Shown here: positions 8,409 to 17,620 of the stretch, piece by piece
Position numbering within the stretch: the first letter of the stretch is position 1
Layout of the letters: every line of letters begins with the position of its first letter
Source of the DNA: Flavobacteriales bacterium
GTDB taxonomy: Bacteria > Bacteroidota > Bacteroidia > Flavobacteriales_F > PHOS-HE28
Assembly (NCBI GenBank): GCA_016700415.1
Contig: CP065018.1
Span: forward strand, 620,001 to 684,000
Direction of reading: 5' to 3'
Length of the DNA: 64,000 bases
Made by a program: the position numbers and the translations under genes
The notes under the pieces: model-generated
What the model was told of the DNA's origin: nothing
Databases searched by the model: none
What the model saw: only the letters and a program-made list of their open reading frames with translations

Positions 8409-9940
8409 TCCCATTCAATGGTGGCGGGCGGCTTGCTGCTGATGTCATACACCACGCGGTTCACGCCCTTCACTTTGTTGATGATGCTGTTCGAGATCCG
8501 TGCCAAAACCTCATAGGGCAGGTGGCACCAGTCAGCGGTCATGCCGTCCGTGCTGGTGACGGCGCGCAGGGCCACGGCGTTCTCGTAGGTGCGCTCATCG
8601 CCCATCACGCCCACACTGCGCACGGGCAAGAGGATGGCACCGGCCTGCCACACTTGATCGTACAGCCCTGCATCGCGGAGCTCTTGGATGAAGATGTGGT
8701 CCACCTCCTGCAGCAGGGCGATCTTTTCCGCAGTGATATCGCCGAGGATGCGGATCGCCAGGCCCGGCCCGGGGAACGGATGCCTGCCGAGGATGGTGGG
8801 ATCCAATCCGAGGGTCTTGCCCACGCGGCGCACCTCGTCCTTGAAGAGGGAGCGCAGCGGCTCCACCACCTTCAGTTTCATGTGCGCGGGAAGCCCGCCC
8901 ACATTGTGGTGGCTCTTTATGGTGACACTGGGGCCATGTACGCTCACGCTCTCGATCACATCCGGATAGATCGTCCCCTGCGCCAGCCACTTGATGTTGC
9001 TGATCAGCTTGGCCTCCGCGTCGAACACCTCAATGAAGGTGCGGCCGATGGCCTTGCGCTTTGCCTCCGGGTCGTCCAGCCCTTTCATTGCGGTGAGGAA
9101 CTTCTCCTTCGCGTCCACGCCCTTGATGTTGAGGCCCATGTGGCGGTAGCTCGTCAGCACCTGCTCGAACTCGCCTTTGCGCAGCAGCGCGTTGTCCACG
9201 AAGATGCAATGGAGGCGCTTGCCGATGGCCTTGTCCAACAGCATGGCCGCCACGGAGCTGTCCACGCCGCCGCTCAATGCGAGCACTACATGGTCCTCGC
9301 CGAGCTGTTCCCGCAGGGCGTCCACGGTCTCCTCCACAAAAGCTTTGGGCGAATGGTCCGCCGGGCAGTTACAGATGTCAAAAGCGAAATTCCGCAGCAG
9401 TTGCAGGCCGTCCGTGGAATGGAATACCTCCGGGTGGAACTGCACGCCGAAAGTGTCCTCCCCTTTCAAGCGGAAAGCGGCCACGGGCACGGTATGGGTG
9501 CCGGCCAGGATCTCCATGGCGTCCGACGCAGCGAGGATGCTGTCCCCATGGCTCATCCACACCTGTGTTCCGGCGTGGATGCCCTTGAAGAGCGGCTGTT
9601 GCACAAAGATGTTGTCCAAGAAGACGCGCCCGTATTCGCGCACATCGCTGCGCACCACTTGCCCACCGGCGCGCTTGGCTAAAAGCTGCGCGCCGTAACA
9701 CACCGCCAGCACGGGCACCTTCCCTTGCAGGCCTTTCAGGTCCGTGTCCGGAGCACCCTCGTCAAAAACAGAGGCCGGGCTGCCGCTGAGGATCACGCCC
9801 TTCACGGAAGGGTCGTCCGCAAAGCGGCTGGCGGAGCTGAAGGGATGGATCTCGCAATAAACATCCAGCTCACGGACGCGGCGCGCCAACAGCTGGGTGT
9901 ACTGCGATCCGTGGTCGAGGATGAGGATCTTGGTCTGCAA
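8405..9940 (-). CDS. guaA: GMP synthase (glutamine-hydrolysing)
   Basis: 511 residues, full length. The N-terminal class I glutamine amidotransferase domain shows the nucleophile in [13 protein letters not shown] and the His-Glu pair in [10 protein letters not shown]. The ATP pyrophosphatase domain has the P-loop LSGGVDSSV, and the C-terminal dimerisation domain carries [14 protein letters not shown] and ends with [11 protein letters not shown]. It converts XMP to GMP with glutamine and ATP in the cytoplasm. It is the first gene of a two-gene unit with the LysM protein. Confidence 0.97.
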   Translation of the reverse strand: MQTKILILDHGSQYTQLLARRVRELDVYCEIHPFSSASRFADDPSVKGVILSGSPASVFDEGAPDTDLKGLQGKVPVLAVCYGAQLLAKRAGGQVVRSDVREYGRVFLDNIFVQQPLFKGIHAGTQVWMSHGDSILAASDAMEILAGTHTVPVAAFRLKGEDTFGVQFHPEVFHSTDGLQLLRNFAFDICNCPADHSPKAFVEETVDALREQLGEDHVVLALSGGVDSSVAAMLLDKAIGKRLHCIFVDNALLRKGEFEQVLTSYRHMGLNIKGVDAKEKFLTAMKGLDDPEAKRKAIGRTFIEVFDAEAKLISNIKWLAQGTIYPDVIESVSVHGPSVTIKSHHNVGGLPAHMKLKVVEPLRSLFKDEVRRVGKTLGLDPTILGRHPFPGPGLAIRILGDITAEKIALLQEVDHIFIQELRDAGLYDQVWQAGAILLPVRSVGVMGDERTYENAVALRAVTSTDGMTADWCHLPYEVLARISNSIINKVKGVNRVVYDISSKPPATIEWE

Positions 9941-10064
9941 GGGGAGAAATGGTTGGCCCGATACTTATCGGGCCGCCAAAGGTATTCGCGGGGTTCGGAT
10001 GGGCGGTGGCAACGGACCGGCAACTCGCGCTGACCGCCAGAGGCGGATCAGGCTATGGCCCCGT

Positions 10065-10655
10065 TCACTCTTCCTTCTTCCGTCCCATGCGCTTATATCC
10101 CGCTTCTGGCCGCGCCTTCATCTTTTCCTTGGCGATCTGTGCCAGAAGCACGCGCTCGGTCTCGCGCTTTTCCATCTGCTTCAAGTAGCGGAAGATCACT
10201 TGGATCTTGCCCGCGTGTTCCTTGGAGCTGTTCCTCAGCTTCTCCAATTCCAAGATCAGGTCCTTGTGCGTGAGGAGCATTTCACGCATGCGGGTGAAGA
10301 GCCGGATGATCTGGATGTTCACCGCGATGGCCCTTTCGGAGTTCAGGACGCTCGACAGTTGCGCGACACCGTTTTCGGTAAAGGCGTAGGGCGCATAACG
10401 CAGACCCTGCTTGATGCTTGGATTGGAGGTGCCAAATTGGCTCCTCCAATTTTCCAGTTCGGCCTTGGAAAGCTCGAACATGAAGTCGTCCGGGAAACGG
10501 GCAGCGTTCCGTTTCACTTGGCGCTTCAGTTGCTTCACCTCCACGCCATACAGCTCCGCAAGGTCACGGTCCAGCATCACCTTCTGGCCACGGATGAAGT
10601 GGATCCTACGCTCCAGCACCTCATCCGGGATCTGCACATCGGACTTTTGGGACAT
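10065..10655 (-). CDS. ORF6N domain protein
   Basis: 196 residues. The N-terminal ORF6N/KilA-N-like DNA-binding domain (about 1-95) shows the typical RRIHFIRGQKVMLDRDLAELYGVEVKQLKRQVKRN segment and RFPDDFMFELSKAE, then YAPYAFTENGVAQLSSVL. The C-terminal half is helical and basic (ends KRMGRKKEE). ORF6N domains come from phage anti-repressors but are also scattered singly in Bacteroidota. No other phage gene is nearby. The start at 10655 (MSQKSDVQ) is preferred because a -7-like TATCTTCG lies directly before it; a start at 10682 would place the box inside the coding region. Confidence 0.82.
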   Translation of the reverse strand: MSQKSDVQIPDEVLERRIHFIRGQKVMLDRDLAELYGVEVKQLKRQVKRNAARFPDDFMFELSKAELENWRSQFGTSNPSIKQGLRYAPYAFTENGVAQLSSVLNSERAIAVNIQIIRLFTRMREMLLTHKDLILELEKLRNSSKEHAGKIQVIFRYLKQMEKRETERVLLAQIAKEKMKARPEAGYKRMGRKKEE

Positions 10656-10773
10656 GTAGCGAAGATAGAAGGTGTCCTTCACTGGGGCGAGCGTTCACGC
10701 TCGTGCCTTTTGTGAATGTTGGCTTGGGTGGACAGGCGCAAGAGCGTGGACGGTCACTTGTGTTGAGAATGGG

Positions 10774-11180
10774 CTAATGTCGCCATGACCCGTTCAGTTT
10801 AACTTCCTTGATCGCCTCTTCAATGCGGGCAAGGCTCAACTTGTCCTTTCCGTTCCGCGCTTGGGGATGCCACGTCTGGATGAAGAGCCGATGTCGTCCT
10901 CGCCATTCCGTCCAATTCCAATAGGTATTCTTCGGCAAGACCTTCACCAGCGTATCATCCCATTGCAGATCCACACCAGCGATGACAATGACATCCGGGT
11001 CCAGCAATTCCAACTGTTTCACCAACTGCTTGGAGAAATGCCTTGCGTGAACAATGACGGTGGCATATCGCTTGAGTCAGATCCGGGCAGCTTCTTCAGG
11101 TTCAGCACGGCTATTGACCGTAGTAGCCGCATGCGGTCTTCATTCGTGATCACGTTACACAAACTCTGGCGCGGGAGTTA
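10774..11180 (-). pseudogene. Decayed gene, uracil-DNA-glycosylase-like remnant
   Basis: The gap between the ORF6N gene and 11283 holds only this remnant. On the minus strand the last 83 codons (ending LNGSWRH) form an open frame, and a second frame directly upstream reads SLCNVITNEDRM...SIAVLNLKKLPGSDSSD. Adding one base near 11064-11068 joins them into ...GSDSSDYATVIVHARHFSKQ..., which is a plausible continuous protein. The pattern NLKK-x-PG followed by LLDPDVIVIAG resembles uncharacterised proteins of the uracil-DNA glycosylase superfamily, but this is recalled by eye. A further frame change near 11160 suggests the 5' part is lost. Either decay or sequencing error. Confidence 0.5.
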
Positions 11181-11282
11181 GGCCGACCAGCACGTCCAGC
11201 GAATAGCCGTCCTCCCGTGCCCTGAGGGATCGGGCCGGTCCAGATCCCCTAACTTTACCAAGGTATCTGAGAACACCCCACC

Positions 11283-11717
11283 ATGTCCTCCAACGCGCTA
11301 TCCGAGATCGTCCTGTTCGAGGAGCCCTTCCTCCGGATCACATCCAACGTCGCCCACCGGTGGATCCGGCTAACGTGGAACGGCCATGCGCGCAGTGACC
11401 AGTACCGGCACGGCTTGACGGTAGCGCTGGAGTTCATGGAGGCGCACAAGGAGGTCCGCTACTGGATCGCGGACCTGCGGGAGATGACGGCGATCATGCA
11501 GGCGGATGAGAAGTGGGCGAACGAGACCTGGTTCCCGCGCTTGTTCAGTACGGGGCTGGAGCGCATGGCGATCATTGCCTCCAAGGATTACTTCAACCAG
11601 ACCAGCGTGGAGCGCTCCTTCACGGCGGTGCAAGGGCAGCTCACCTTCGAGGTGGCCTGGTTCCGCACGGCCGAGGAGGCGCTGGAGTGGATCGGCGGGA
11701 AAGCATTGGTGATGTGA
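11283..11717 (+). CDS. STAS/SpoIIAA-like hypothetical protein
   Basis: 144 residues, no signal peptide. The alternating strand-helix layout (RWIRLTWNGHARSDQYRHGLTVALEFMEAHKEVRYWIADLREM...LERMAIIAS...FTAVQGQLTFEVAWFRTAEEALEWI) fits the SpoIIAA-like fold found in many small Bacteroidota proteins. No canonical phosphorylatable Ser motif is evident. A TAACTTTA box at 11250-11257 could be its promoter. Function unknown. Confidence 0.65.
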   Translation: MSSNALSEIVLFEEPFLRITSNVAHRWIRLTWNGHARSDQYRHGLTVALEFMEAHKEVRYWIADLREMTAIMQADEKWANETWFPRLFSTGLERMAIIASKDYFNQTSVERSFTAVQGQLTFEVAWFRTAEEALEWIGGKALVM

Positions 11718-11793
11718 GCTATTGCTCTGGGCCTTGTTTGCGCGACAAGCGCGGGCGGACCTCGATCTCACAAACGTACCAAGCAGTCCCGGT

Positions 11794-12672
11794 TCAGTGT
11801 TTCGCCCCCCGTTCCACGTAGGCGATGATCTCGCCTGCGATGTCCTTGCCCGTAGCCTTTTCGATGCCCTCCAGGCCCGGGGAGGCGTTCACCTCGATCA
11901 CCAAGGGGCCTTTGGAGCTTTGCAGCATGTCCACGCCGGCCACCTTGAGGCCCAAGGCCCGTGCGGCATGGATCGCGATGTGCTTTTCCTCCTCGGAAAG
12001 ATCGATCAGTTCGGCCTTTCCGCCACGGTGCAGGTTGCTGCGGAACTCGCCATCCTTACCTGTGCGCTTCATGGCGCCCACGATCACACCGTCCACCACG
12101 AAGGCCCGGATGTCCTCCCCACGGGCCTCGGCAATGAACTCCTGAATGATCACGCGGGCCTTGAGGCTGTTGAACGCCTCGATGACAGCTGTGGCCGCCT
12201 TGCGGGATTCGGCCAGTACCACTCCCAACCCTTGGGTACCCTCCAGCAGCTTGATGATGCAGGGCGCACCGCCCACGCGTTCCACCACGCCGGCCACGTC
12301 CTTGCTGTAGTTGGTGAAGACCGTCCGGGGCATGTCCACCCCGGCGCGGCTGAGGATCTGCAGGCTGCGCAGCTTGTCGCGGCTGCGCACCAGCGCCTGG
12401 CTCTCCATGGTGGTGAAGATCTTCATGGACTCGAACTGGCGCACCACCGTGGCCCCGTAGAAAGTGACGCTGGCGCCGATGCGCGGGATGATGGCATCCA
12501 CCAGCGCCAAACGTTCCCCGTTGTAGACCACATGCGGGTCTTTCGGTGCGATCACCAGGTCGCATTTCACATGGTCCAGCACGGCTACTTCATGGCCCCG
12601 GGCACGGCCCGCCTCTACGATGCGACGAGTGGAATACAGCTTGGCATTGCGGGACAGAATGGCGATCTTCAT
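11794..12672 (-). CDS. rimK: ATP-grasp ligase RimK (ribosomal protein S6 glutamate ligase)
   Basis: 292 residues from MKIAILSRN. The N-terminal RimK pre-ATP-grasp region ([17 protein letters not shown]...[23 protein letters not shown]) is followed by the ATP-grasp domain with [19 protein letters not shown], the [23 protein letters not shown]-binding strand, the [11 protein letters not shown] segment and the metal-binding [14 protein letters not shown]. RimK adds glutamate residues to the C-terminus of ribosomal protein S6 in enterobacteria; in Bacteroidota the target is not proven. A perfect -7 box sits 18 bases upstream of the start. The longer open frame back to 12714 would swallow that box. 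Confidence 0.92.
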   Translation of the reverse strand: MKIAILSRNAKLYSTRRIVEAGRARGHEVAVLDHVKCDLVIAPKDPHVVYNGERLALVDAIIPRIGASVTFYGATVVRQFESMKIFTTMESQALVRSRDKLRSLQILSRAGVDMPRTVFTNYSKDVAGVVERVGGAPCIIKLLEGTQGLGVVLAESRKAATAVIEAFNSLKARVIIQEFIAEARGEDIRAFVVDGVIVGAMKRTGKDGEFRSNLHRGGKAELIDLSEEEKHIAIHAARALGLKVAGVDMLQSSKGPLVIEVNASPGLEGIEKATGKDIAGEIIAYVERGAKH

Positions 12673-12690
12673 GGGGTACGGGAAGGACGG

Positions 12691-12698
12691 CAAAGCTA
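12691..12698 (-). promoter_or_regulatory. Bacteroidota -7 box for rimK
   Basis: TAGCTTTG on the minus strand is a perfect TAnnTTTG match, 18 bases before the rimK ATG. Confidence 0.5.
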
Positions 12699-12800
12699 AA
12701 GGGCCGTCATCCACACCACCGGGGTCTTACAACCTTTGCAACAGTTGGCTACAACCTATCGGCCTGTATCCTACATTCGTCGGGTCTTAACGCACCACCA

Positions 12801-13610
12801 GTGGCACGCATCATTGAAGCCAGCACTCCGCTGGGCACAGCACTTACGGAGGAGCAGAAAAGCTCCTTCGCGAAGCACGGCATGATCCATTTTCCGGGTT
12901 TCATCACGCGAGAGACCGTTGCGGCCATCTGGAGCGCGGTTGAAATGGTGCAGGCGGAATGGATCACGGAGAACCGGGAGAAAGTCAATGGCGTGCCCAT
13001 CAAGTACGGCAACGATGTGGACGGCAAGCGGATCGTTCAGCGCTTCGCCTTCGCCAACCAGCAGAGCCCCGTGCTGGCGGAGTTCCTCAAAGACCCGCGC
13101 TTCAATACGCTGCTGGGCTTCGTGGGTCCGCAGGCCCGCTTGGGCATCAACGAGAAGGACGGCTTAGTGGTGAACCACTATGTGAACACCGACGCGAGCA
13201 AGTTCACCCAGATGGGCTGGCATACGGACAGCGTTCGGGACATCTTCCTCGGCAAGAAGATCCTGCCGATGCTGAACGTGGGCATCCACTTGGACGACCA
13301 GGACCCGCGCAACGGCGGGCTCCGCCTGCTGCCGGGCACCCAGGAACAGAACATGTGGAACATGCTCTTCCGCAAGAAGAACTTTTTGGACAACGAGCCG
13401 GACCCGAACGAAGTGGCCTTCGACATCAAGGCGGGCGACCTTACCGTGCATGACGGCCGCTGCTGGCACCGGGTGGAGAAGAGCAGCCTGACGGGTGACG
13501 CGAGCCGCAGGCGGGTGATGTACATCCCCATCATCGCAGGGAAGTACACACCGAAGTCGGAGAAGAGCCCCACCCCGTTCTATCATCGCTTCCACCACTT
13601 TGTGAAGTGA
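12801..13610 (+). CDS. Phytanoyl-CoA dioxygenase (PhyH) family protein
   Basis: 269 residues from a GTG at 12801 (VARIIEASTPLGTALTEEQ). The Fe(II)/2-oxoglutarate jelly roll shows the metal triad: H and D in MGWHTDSVRD and the distal His in DGRCWHRVE, with the Arg that binds 2-oxoglutarate shortly after (ASRRRVMYIP). Family members hydroxylate lipids or small molecules; substrate unknown. The open frame continues upstream but there it is antisense to rimK, and no ATG lies near the conserved start, so GTG is preferred. It precedes the SDR gene by 95 bases; the two may act together but nothing proves it. Confidence 0.85.
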   Translation: MARIIEASTPLGTALTEEQKSSFAKHGMIHFPGFITRETVAAIWSAVEMVQAEWITENREKVNGVPIKYGNDVDGKRIVQRFAFANQQSPVLAEFLKDPRFNTLLGFVGPQARLGINEKDGLVVNHYVNTDASKFTQMGWHTDSVRDIFLGKKILPMLNVGIHLDDQDPRNGGLRLLPGTQEQNMWNMLFRKKNFLDNEPDPNEVAFDIKAGDLTVHDGRCWHRVEKSSLTGDASRRRVMYIPIIAGKYTPKSEKSPTPFYHRFHHFVK

Positions 13611-13705
13611 GGCCATGTGCCCTCACGTGGCGCTGACCGCATGACCTGATCGATCTTGGGAACTTGACGCACCGCGTCAGGCATCACCTCCAGTTTTGAA
13701 CGACC

Positions 13706-14506
13706 ATGAACGAAGACCGCGGATACGCCCTGATCACCGGAGCCAGCCAAGGCCTTGGGGCCGCCATCGCATTGGAATTGGCGGGGCACGGCTTCGGCGT
13801 GCTGCTGGTGGCGCGGTCCGAGGAAGCCTTGCAGAAGGTGGCAGCGGAGGCCGGTGCGCTCAACGGCGGCAGGGCACAAGTGCTCGCGGCCGACCTCTTC
13901 ACCGCTGACGCCGCCGGGCGCCTGGCGGACCGGGTGAATTCACTGAAGCTGCCGCTGAACTGCATCGTGAACAATGCCGGGCAAGGCCTGTGGGGGCTTT
14001 TCGATGCGTTGCCCGTGGAGGACCAACTGCGCATGATGCGGCTGAACATGGACATTCCCGTGGAGTTGACGCACCGACTGCTCCCCACCTTGAAAAAGGC
14101 CGAGCGCGCCTACATCCTGAACATCTCCAGCATGACGGCCTATTCCCCCATGGCCACCTTGGCCGTGTATGCCGCGAGCAAGTCCTTCGTGCGCGTTTGG
14201 TCCCGTTCGTTGCGGATCGAGCTGAAGAAGGGCCCGGTGACGGTGACCGCGGTCTGCCCGGGAAGCATCATCACGGGCTTCACCCAGCGCGCGGGCATGA
14301 TGGCGATGGACGACCTCGCACGGAAATTCGGCACCGGACCGGAGCCGGTGGCCAAGAGCGCGGTGAAGGCCATGCTGAAGGGCAAGGCCGAAGTGGTGCC
14401 GGGGCTGCTGAACCGCATCACCGCCACGGTGCAGGGCTGGCTTCCCACCGGGGTGAACGAGCGCCTGGCCAGCGGGATCTACCTCAGTCGGCTACCGCAG
14501 AAGTAG
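13706..14506 (+). CDS. Short-chain dehydrogenase/reductase
   Basis: 266 residues. The classical SDR layout is complete: cofactor motif TGASQGLG (about 12-19), NNAGQG, the catalytic Ser in LNISSMTAY and the Y-x-x-x-K pair in VYAASKSF, then the PG-x-I-x-T loop (CPGSIITGFTQ). The absence of an acidic residue and the Arg after the second strand (LLVARSEEAL) favour NADP(H). It resembles the DltE/short-chain ketoreductase-like SDRs of Bacteroidota. Its last 23 bases overlap the convergent PAP2-like gene. Confidence 0.9.
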   Translation: MNEDRGYALITGASQGLGAAIALELAGHGFGVLLVARSEEALQKVAAEAGALNGGRAQVLAADLFTADAAGRLADRVNSLKLPLNCIVNNAGQGLWGLFDALPVEDQLRMMRLNMDIPVELTHRLLPTLKKAERAYILNISSMTAYSPMATLAVYAASKSFVRVWSRSLRIELKKGPVTVTAVCPGSIITGFTQRAGMMAMDDLARKFGTGPEPVAKSAVKAMLKGKAEVVPGLLNRITATVQGWLPTGVNERLASGIYLSRLPQK

Positions 14507-15149
14507 GCAGACCGGCCTTCCGCAGGATCGCCCCCGCGGCGATCCATGCCAGCCAAGCTGCCGGGACCGCAGCGAGCACGTCCACCGTCCAGTGGACATG
14601 CTGCACCAGCACGAGGGAGCCCACCGCCGCCATACAAAAGGCCGCGAACCAGCGTACCGGACCTTTCCGGGCCAGGAGGATCATGATCGTCAGCGTGGCC
14701 GTGTGGCCGGAAAAGAACAGGTCCTTCAGAAAAGGTGTGGTTCCCGGATAAAAGACCTGTGTGAACGGATCAACGAGCGGGATGATGCCGGGCGGTGGCT
14801 CCAACGTGAAGAGGCTCATGGCGAGCATGCGGAGCAGCAGCATCAGCACATACGCTGACAGACCGTGCAGGATGCGCATGGGCGAGCGCGCCACCGAAGC
14901 GATCACGATCACCAACGTACCGTAGATCACCGTGAAGGTGAGATCGGAAACATCTTGCGCCATCCATGCGGCCAATACCGGATCGTGCATCAGGCTGCCA
15001 GGCTTGCCTTGGATCCGATCAAAGAAACGCGGGAGCGCAACGGCCACAGCGATGCCCGCAGCAGCAGCCACCAGCAAGGCCCGGGAAAAGGCGGGGATCG
15101 CCAACGCCTTGCGCCAGGTCAATGGCGCGTGGTGCCCTGTTGCGGTCAT
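14484..15149 (-). CDS. PAP2-like membrane phosphatase/transferase
   Basis: 221 residues with five to six membrane helices. The conserved lipid phosphatase pieces are FFSGHTATLTIMILLA and HVHWTVDVLAAVPAAW, the spacing and sequence of the sphingomyelin-synthase-like PAP2_C branch rather than classic PAP2. Such proteins move or remove phosphate-containing head groups on lipids at the inner membrane. The start at 15149 follows a TACTTTCG box (15156-15163, one mismatch to the -7 consensus); the long upstream open frame lies in the promoter region of the next gene and is rejected. Confidence 0.75.
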   Translation of the reverse strand: MTATGHHAPLTWRKALAIPAFSRALLVAAAAGIAVAVALPRFFDRIQGKPGSLMHDPVLAAWMAQDVSDLTFTVIYGTLVIVIASVARSPMRILHGLSAYVLMLLLRMLAMSLFTLEPPPGIIPLVDPFTQVFYPGTTPFLKDLFFSGHTATLTIMILLARKGPVRWFAAFCMAAVGSLVLVQHVHWTVDVLAAVPAAWLAWIAAGAILRKAGLPTSAVAD

Positions 15150-15221
15150 GGTGGCCGAAAGTAGGTGAGACATTTGCTCAACGTTCGCTCGGACAGTGGC
15201 TAATTTGCCCCCGTGGAGAAC

Positions 15222-16739
15222 ATGCGCATGAAGGACTTTGTCGCGGGGATGAAACAGCGCCCCCTGTTCTGGCTCACGCTGATCGCGCTTTTGCCACGTG
15301 TGGTCGCGGCGATCTTCTCGGGCGGCTACTTCGCACAGGACGACCATTTCTTGGTGATCGAGGCGGCACAGAGCTGGGTGGACGGTTTCGACTACAACAA
15401 TTGGCTGCCGTGGAACCAGGGCGCGGATCCGGTGCCGTCGGGCCACATGATGCTGTATCCGGGATTCCATTTCCTGCTCTTCAAACTGTGCGGTTGGCTG
15501 GGCCTTACGGACCCTTCCTGGAAGATGGTGCTGGTGCGGCTGCTCCATGCGCTGTGGAGCTTGATCACGGTGCGGGCGGGCTACCGGATCGCCTTGCGCC
15601 TTTCCACACCGGAGGTGGCCTGGCGCTGCGGGCTGTTCCTCGCCTTGTTCTTCTTCATGCCCTTCCTTTCCGTCCGCAACTTGGTGGAGATGGTGAGCAT
15701 CCCGCCGCTGATGTTGTGCGCATGGTGGTTGATCCGCACCGTCGCGCGGCCCACGTGGAAGGATGCGCTGGTCGCGGGGATGTTCGCCGGGCTAGCGATC
15801 GACCTGCGATTCCAGTCGGCCTTCTTCGGCTGCGGCGCGGGCCTCGCCCTCCTGTTGCTGCGCGATGTGCGCGGTGCCGTGCTCTTCGGCGTGGGGATGC
15901 TGATCCCCGTGGTGCTGGTACAGGCGGGCATCGACATGTTCATCTGGGGCCGGCCATTCGCGGAGATGACCGAATACGTGCGGTACAACCTGGCCAATTC
16001 CACCACTTATTTCGACCAACCGTGGTACAACTACCTGCTGGTGCTGGCGGGGATCTTCATCCCGCCCTTCTCCCTGGCGGTGCTGTTCGGCTTCTTCAAG
16101 CGGCCCAAGCCTTTGCTGATCTGGCTCCCGGTGTTCAGCTTCCTCTTCTTCCACTCGCTGTTCCCGAACAAGCAGGAGCGGTTCATCCTCACCATCGTGC
16201 CTATGGTGCTGGTCCTCGGCTACACGGTCTGGGAAACGTTCCGGGAAAAAAGCAGCTGGTGGCAGCGCCACCGCGGCCTGTGGCGGGGCGTGCTGGCCTG
16301 GACGTGGGCGCTGAACATCGTGCTGTTAGTGCCGTTGTGCTTCAGCTACAGCAAACGGGAACGCGTGGAGGCCATGCTGATGTTGCGCGACCGGCCGGTC
16401 CATGGGGTCATCATCGAGGACACCGCTGAACAAGACCCGCCGATGTTGCCGCTGTTCTACCTCGGGCAATGGCATGTCACGCAAAAGGTCCTCACGGACC
16501 CTGACGCGGACGTGAAGGCCATCGCGGCCCAGCTCGGCGCGGGGACGGACATGGTGCTGTTCATCGGAAAGGAGCAGTTGGGCAGCCGTGTGAAACATGT
16601 GGAGGACGCCTTGGGACCGATGCGGTTGATCGGCCGTGCTGAACCGGGCCTGCTGGACCGTGTGATGCACTGGCTGAACCCGGTGAACCGCAACGTGGTG
16701 ATCACGATCTATGCCTTTGGAACACCCACTGGGGACTGA
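15222..16739 (+). CDS. GT-C fold glycosyltransferase, GT22-like
   Basis: 505 residues, about ten membrane helices. The first large loop has the acidic pair of GT-C enzymes (GGYFAQDDHFLVIEAAQ), and the loop FFHSLFPNKQERFILTIVP closely follows the H-K-x-E-x-R-F-I signature of the Alg9/PIG-B mannosyltransferase family (GT22). The donor would be a polyprenyl-phosphate sugar, the active site on the periplasmic side. The last 120 residues form a soluble domain. ATG 15222 was chosen; GTG 15213 and ATG 15228 are alternatives, with a TAATTTGC box at 15201-15208. Acceptor unknown. Confidence 0.8.
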   Translation: MRMKDFVAGMKQRPLFWLTLIALLPRVVAAIFSGGYFAQDDHFLVIEAAQSWVDGFDYNNWLPWNQGADPVPSGHMMLYPGFHFLLFKLCGWLGLTDPSWKMVLVRLLHALWSLITVRAGYRIALRLSTPEVAWRCGLFLALFFFMPFLSVRNLVEMVSIPPLMLCAWWLIRTVARPTWKDALVAGMFAGLAIDLRFQSAFFGCGAGLALLLLRDVRGAVLFGVGMLIPVVLVQAGIDMFIWGRPFAEMTEYVRYNLANSTTYFDQPWYNYLLVLAGIFIPPFSLAVLFGFFKRPKPLLIWLPVFSFLFFHSLFPNKQERFILTIVPMVLVLGYTVWETFREKSSWWQRHRGLWRGVLAWTWALNIVLLVPLCFSYSKRERVEAMLMLRDRPVHGVIIEDTAEQDPPMLPLFYLGQWHVTQKVLTDPDADVKAIAAQLGAGTDMVLFIGKEQLGSRVKHVEDALGPMRLIGRAEPGLLDRVMHWLNPVNRNVVITIYAFGTPTGD

Positions 16740-16787
16740 CTTTTCATAGGACAACGGGCGGGCCGGTAAATTCGCCCCCCATCCAGC

Positions 16788-17540
16788 ATGCTCCCGCTCC
16801 ACGATCTTGACTTTTCCGTGTTCCTCACCTCCCAAGGGTGGATACAGTTGCTCACGCTTACGGCCTTGGAGATCGTGCTGGGCATCGACAACATCGTAAT
16901 GATCAGCATCCTCAGCGGCGAGCTGCCCAAGGAGCGGCAGGCGCGCGCACGTCGCCTCGGCCTGGCCTTCGCGCTGATCACCCGGATCTTGCTTTTGCTC
17001 ACTCTTAGCTGGATGATGCGCTTGGTGGAGCCGCTCTTTCACATCGGCTCCATGCCGTTCACGGGCAAGGACCTTGTACTGATCAGTGGCGGGCTGTTCC
17101 TGATCTGGAAGGCCTCGGTGGAGATCTGGCACAAAGTGGAGTTCATCAAGGAGAAGGAAGGTCATTCACGCGCGCCCACCACGTTGGCCCTGGTCGTGTT
17201 GCAGATCGTCCTGCTCGACATCGTCTTTTCATTGGACTCCGTGATCACGGCGGTGGGCATGAGCAACGAGCTGCTGATCATGGTGCTGGCCGTGATGATC
17301 GCCGTGGTGATCATGCTGCTGGCCGCGGAACTGATCAGCGACTTCGTGAACCGCCATGCCACCGTGAAAGTGCTGGCACTGGCTTTCCTGCTGATGGTCG
17401 GTGTGGTCTTGTTCTTGGACGGCTTAGGCCTGCACGTGGACAAGAACTACCTCTATGCGGCCATGGGCTTCTGCGTGCTGGTGGAGTTCCTGAACCTGAG
17501 AATGCGGAAGAACGCCAAGCGCCAAGGGCAGGAGGAATAG
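16788..17540 (+). CDS. TerC family membrane protein
   Basis: 250 residues, seven to nine membrane helices. The TerC hallmarks are clear: TALEIVLGIDNIVMISIL near the N-terminus and the matching VLLDIVFSLDSVITAVGM in the second half, each with the conserved acidic residue inside a helix. TerC/Alx-type proteins are linked to metal ion (manganese) export or metalation of exported enzymes. Charged loop GEL-PKERQARARR is typical. Near-consensus -7 box TAAATTCG at 16767-16774. No tellurite gene set is nearby, so tellurite resistance is not implied. Confidence 0.92.
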   Translation: MLPLHDLDFSVFLTSQGWIQLLTLTALEIVLGIDNIVMISILSGELPKERQARARRLGLAFALITRILLLLTLSWMMRLVEPLFHIGSMPFTGKDLVLISGGLFLIWKASVEIWHKVEFIKEKEGHSRAPTTLALVVLQIVLLDIVFSLDSVITAVGMSNELLIMVLAVMIAVVIMLLAAELISDFVNRHATVKVLALAFLLMVGVVLFLDGLGLHVDKNYLYAAMGFCVLVEFLNLRMRKNAKRQGQEE

Positions 17541-17620
17541 CCCGTTCAGGTATTGCGTGTCAGTTGTCCCGATGTTCATCGGAAGTTGTCGAGCTGCCCA
17601 TCGGGCCGCGGCCAGGAGCG

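Noticed and set aside
8522..9682. Plus-strand open frame of 386 codons
   Set aside because: Antisense shadow of guaA, His/Ala/Gly-rich and without family features.
10065..10655. Prophage on account of the ORF6N domain
   Set aside because: No integrase, capsid, terminase or att sites nearby; ORF6N proteins are often solitary in Bacteroidota.
14966..16429. Plus-strand open frame of 487 codons in another frame
   Set aside because: Overlaps the GT-C glycosyltransferase gene; Gly/Arg/His-rich shadow.
16788..17540. Tellurite resistance from the TerC match
   Set aside because: No terABDEZ genes; TerC-type proteins are mostly linked to metal ion homeostasis.
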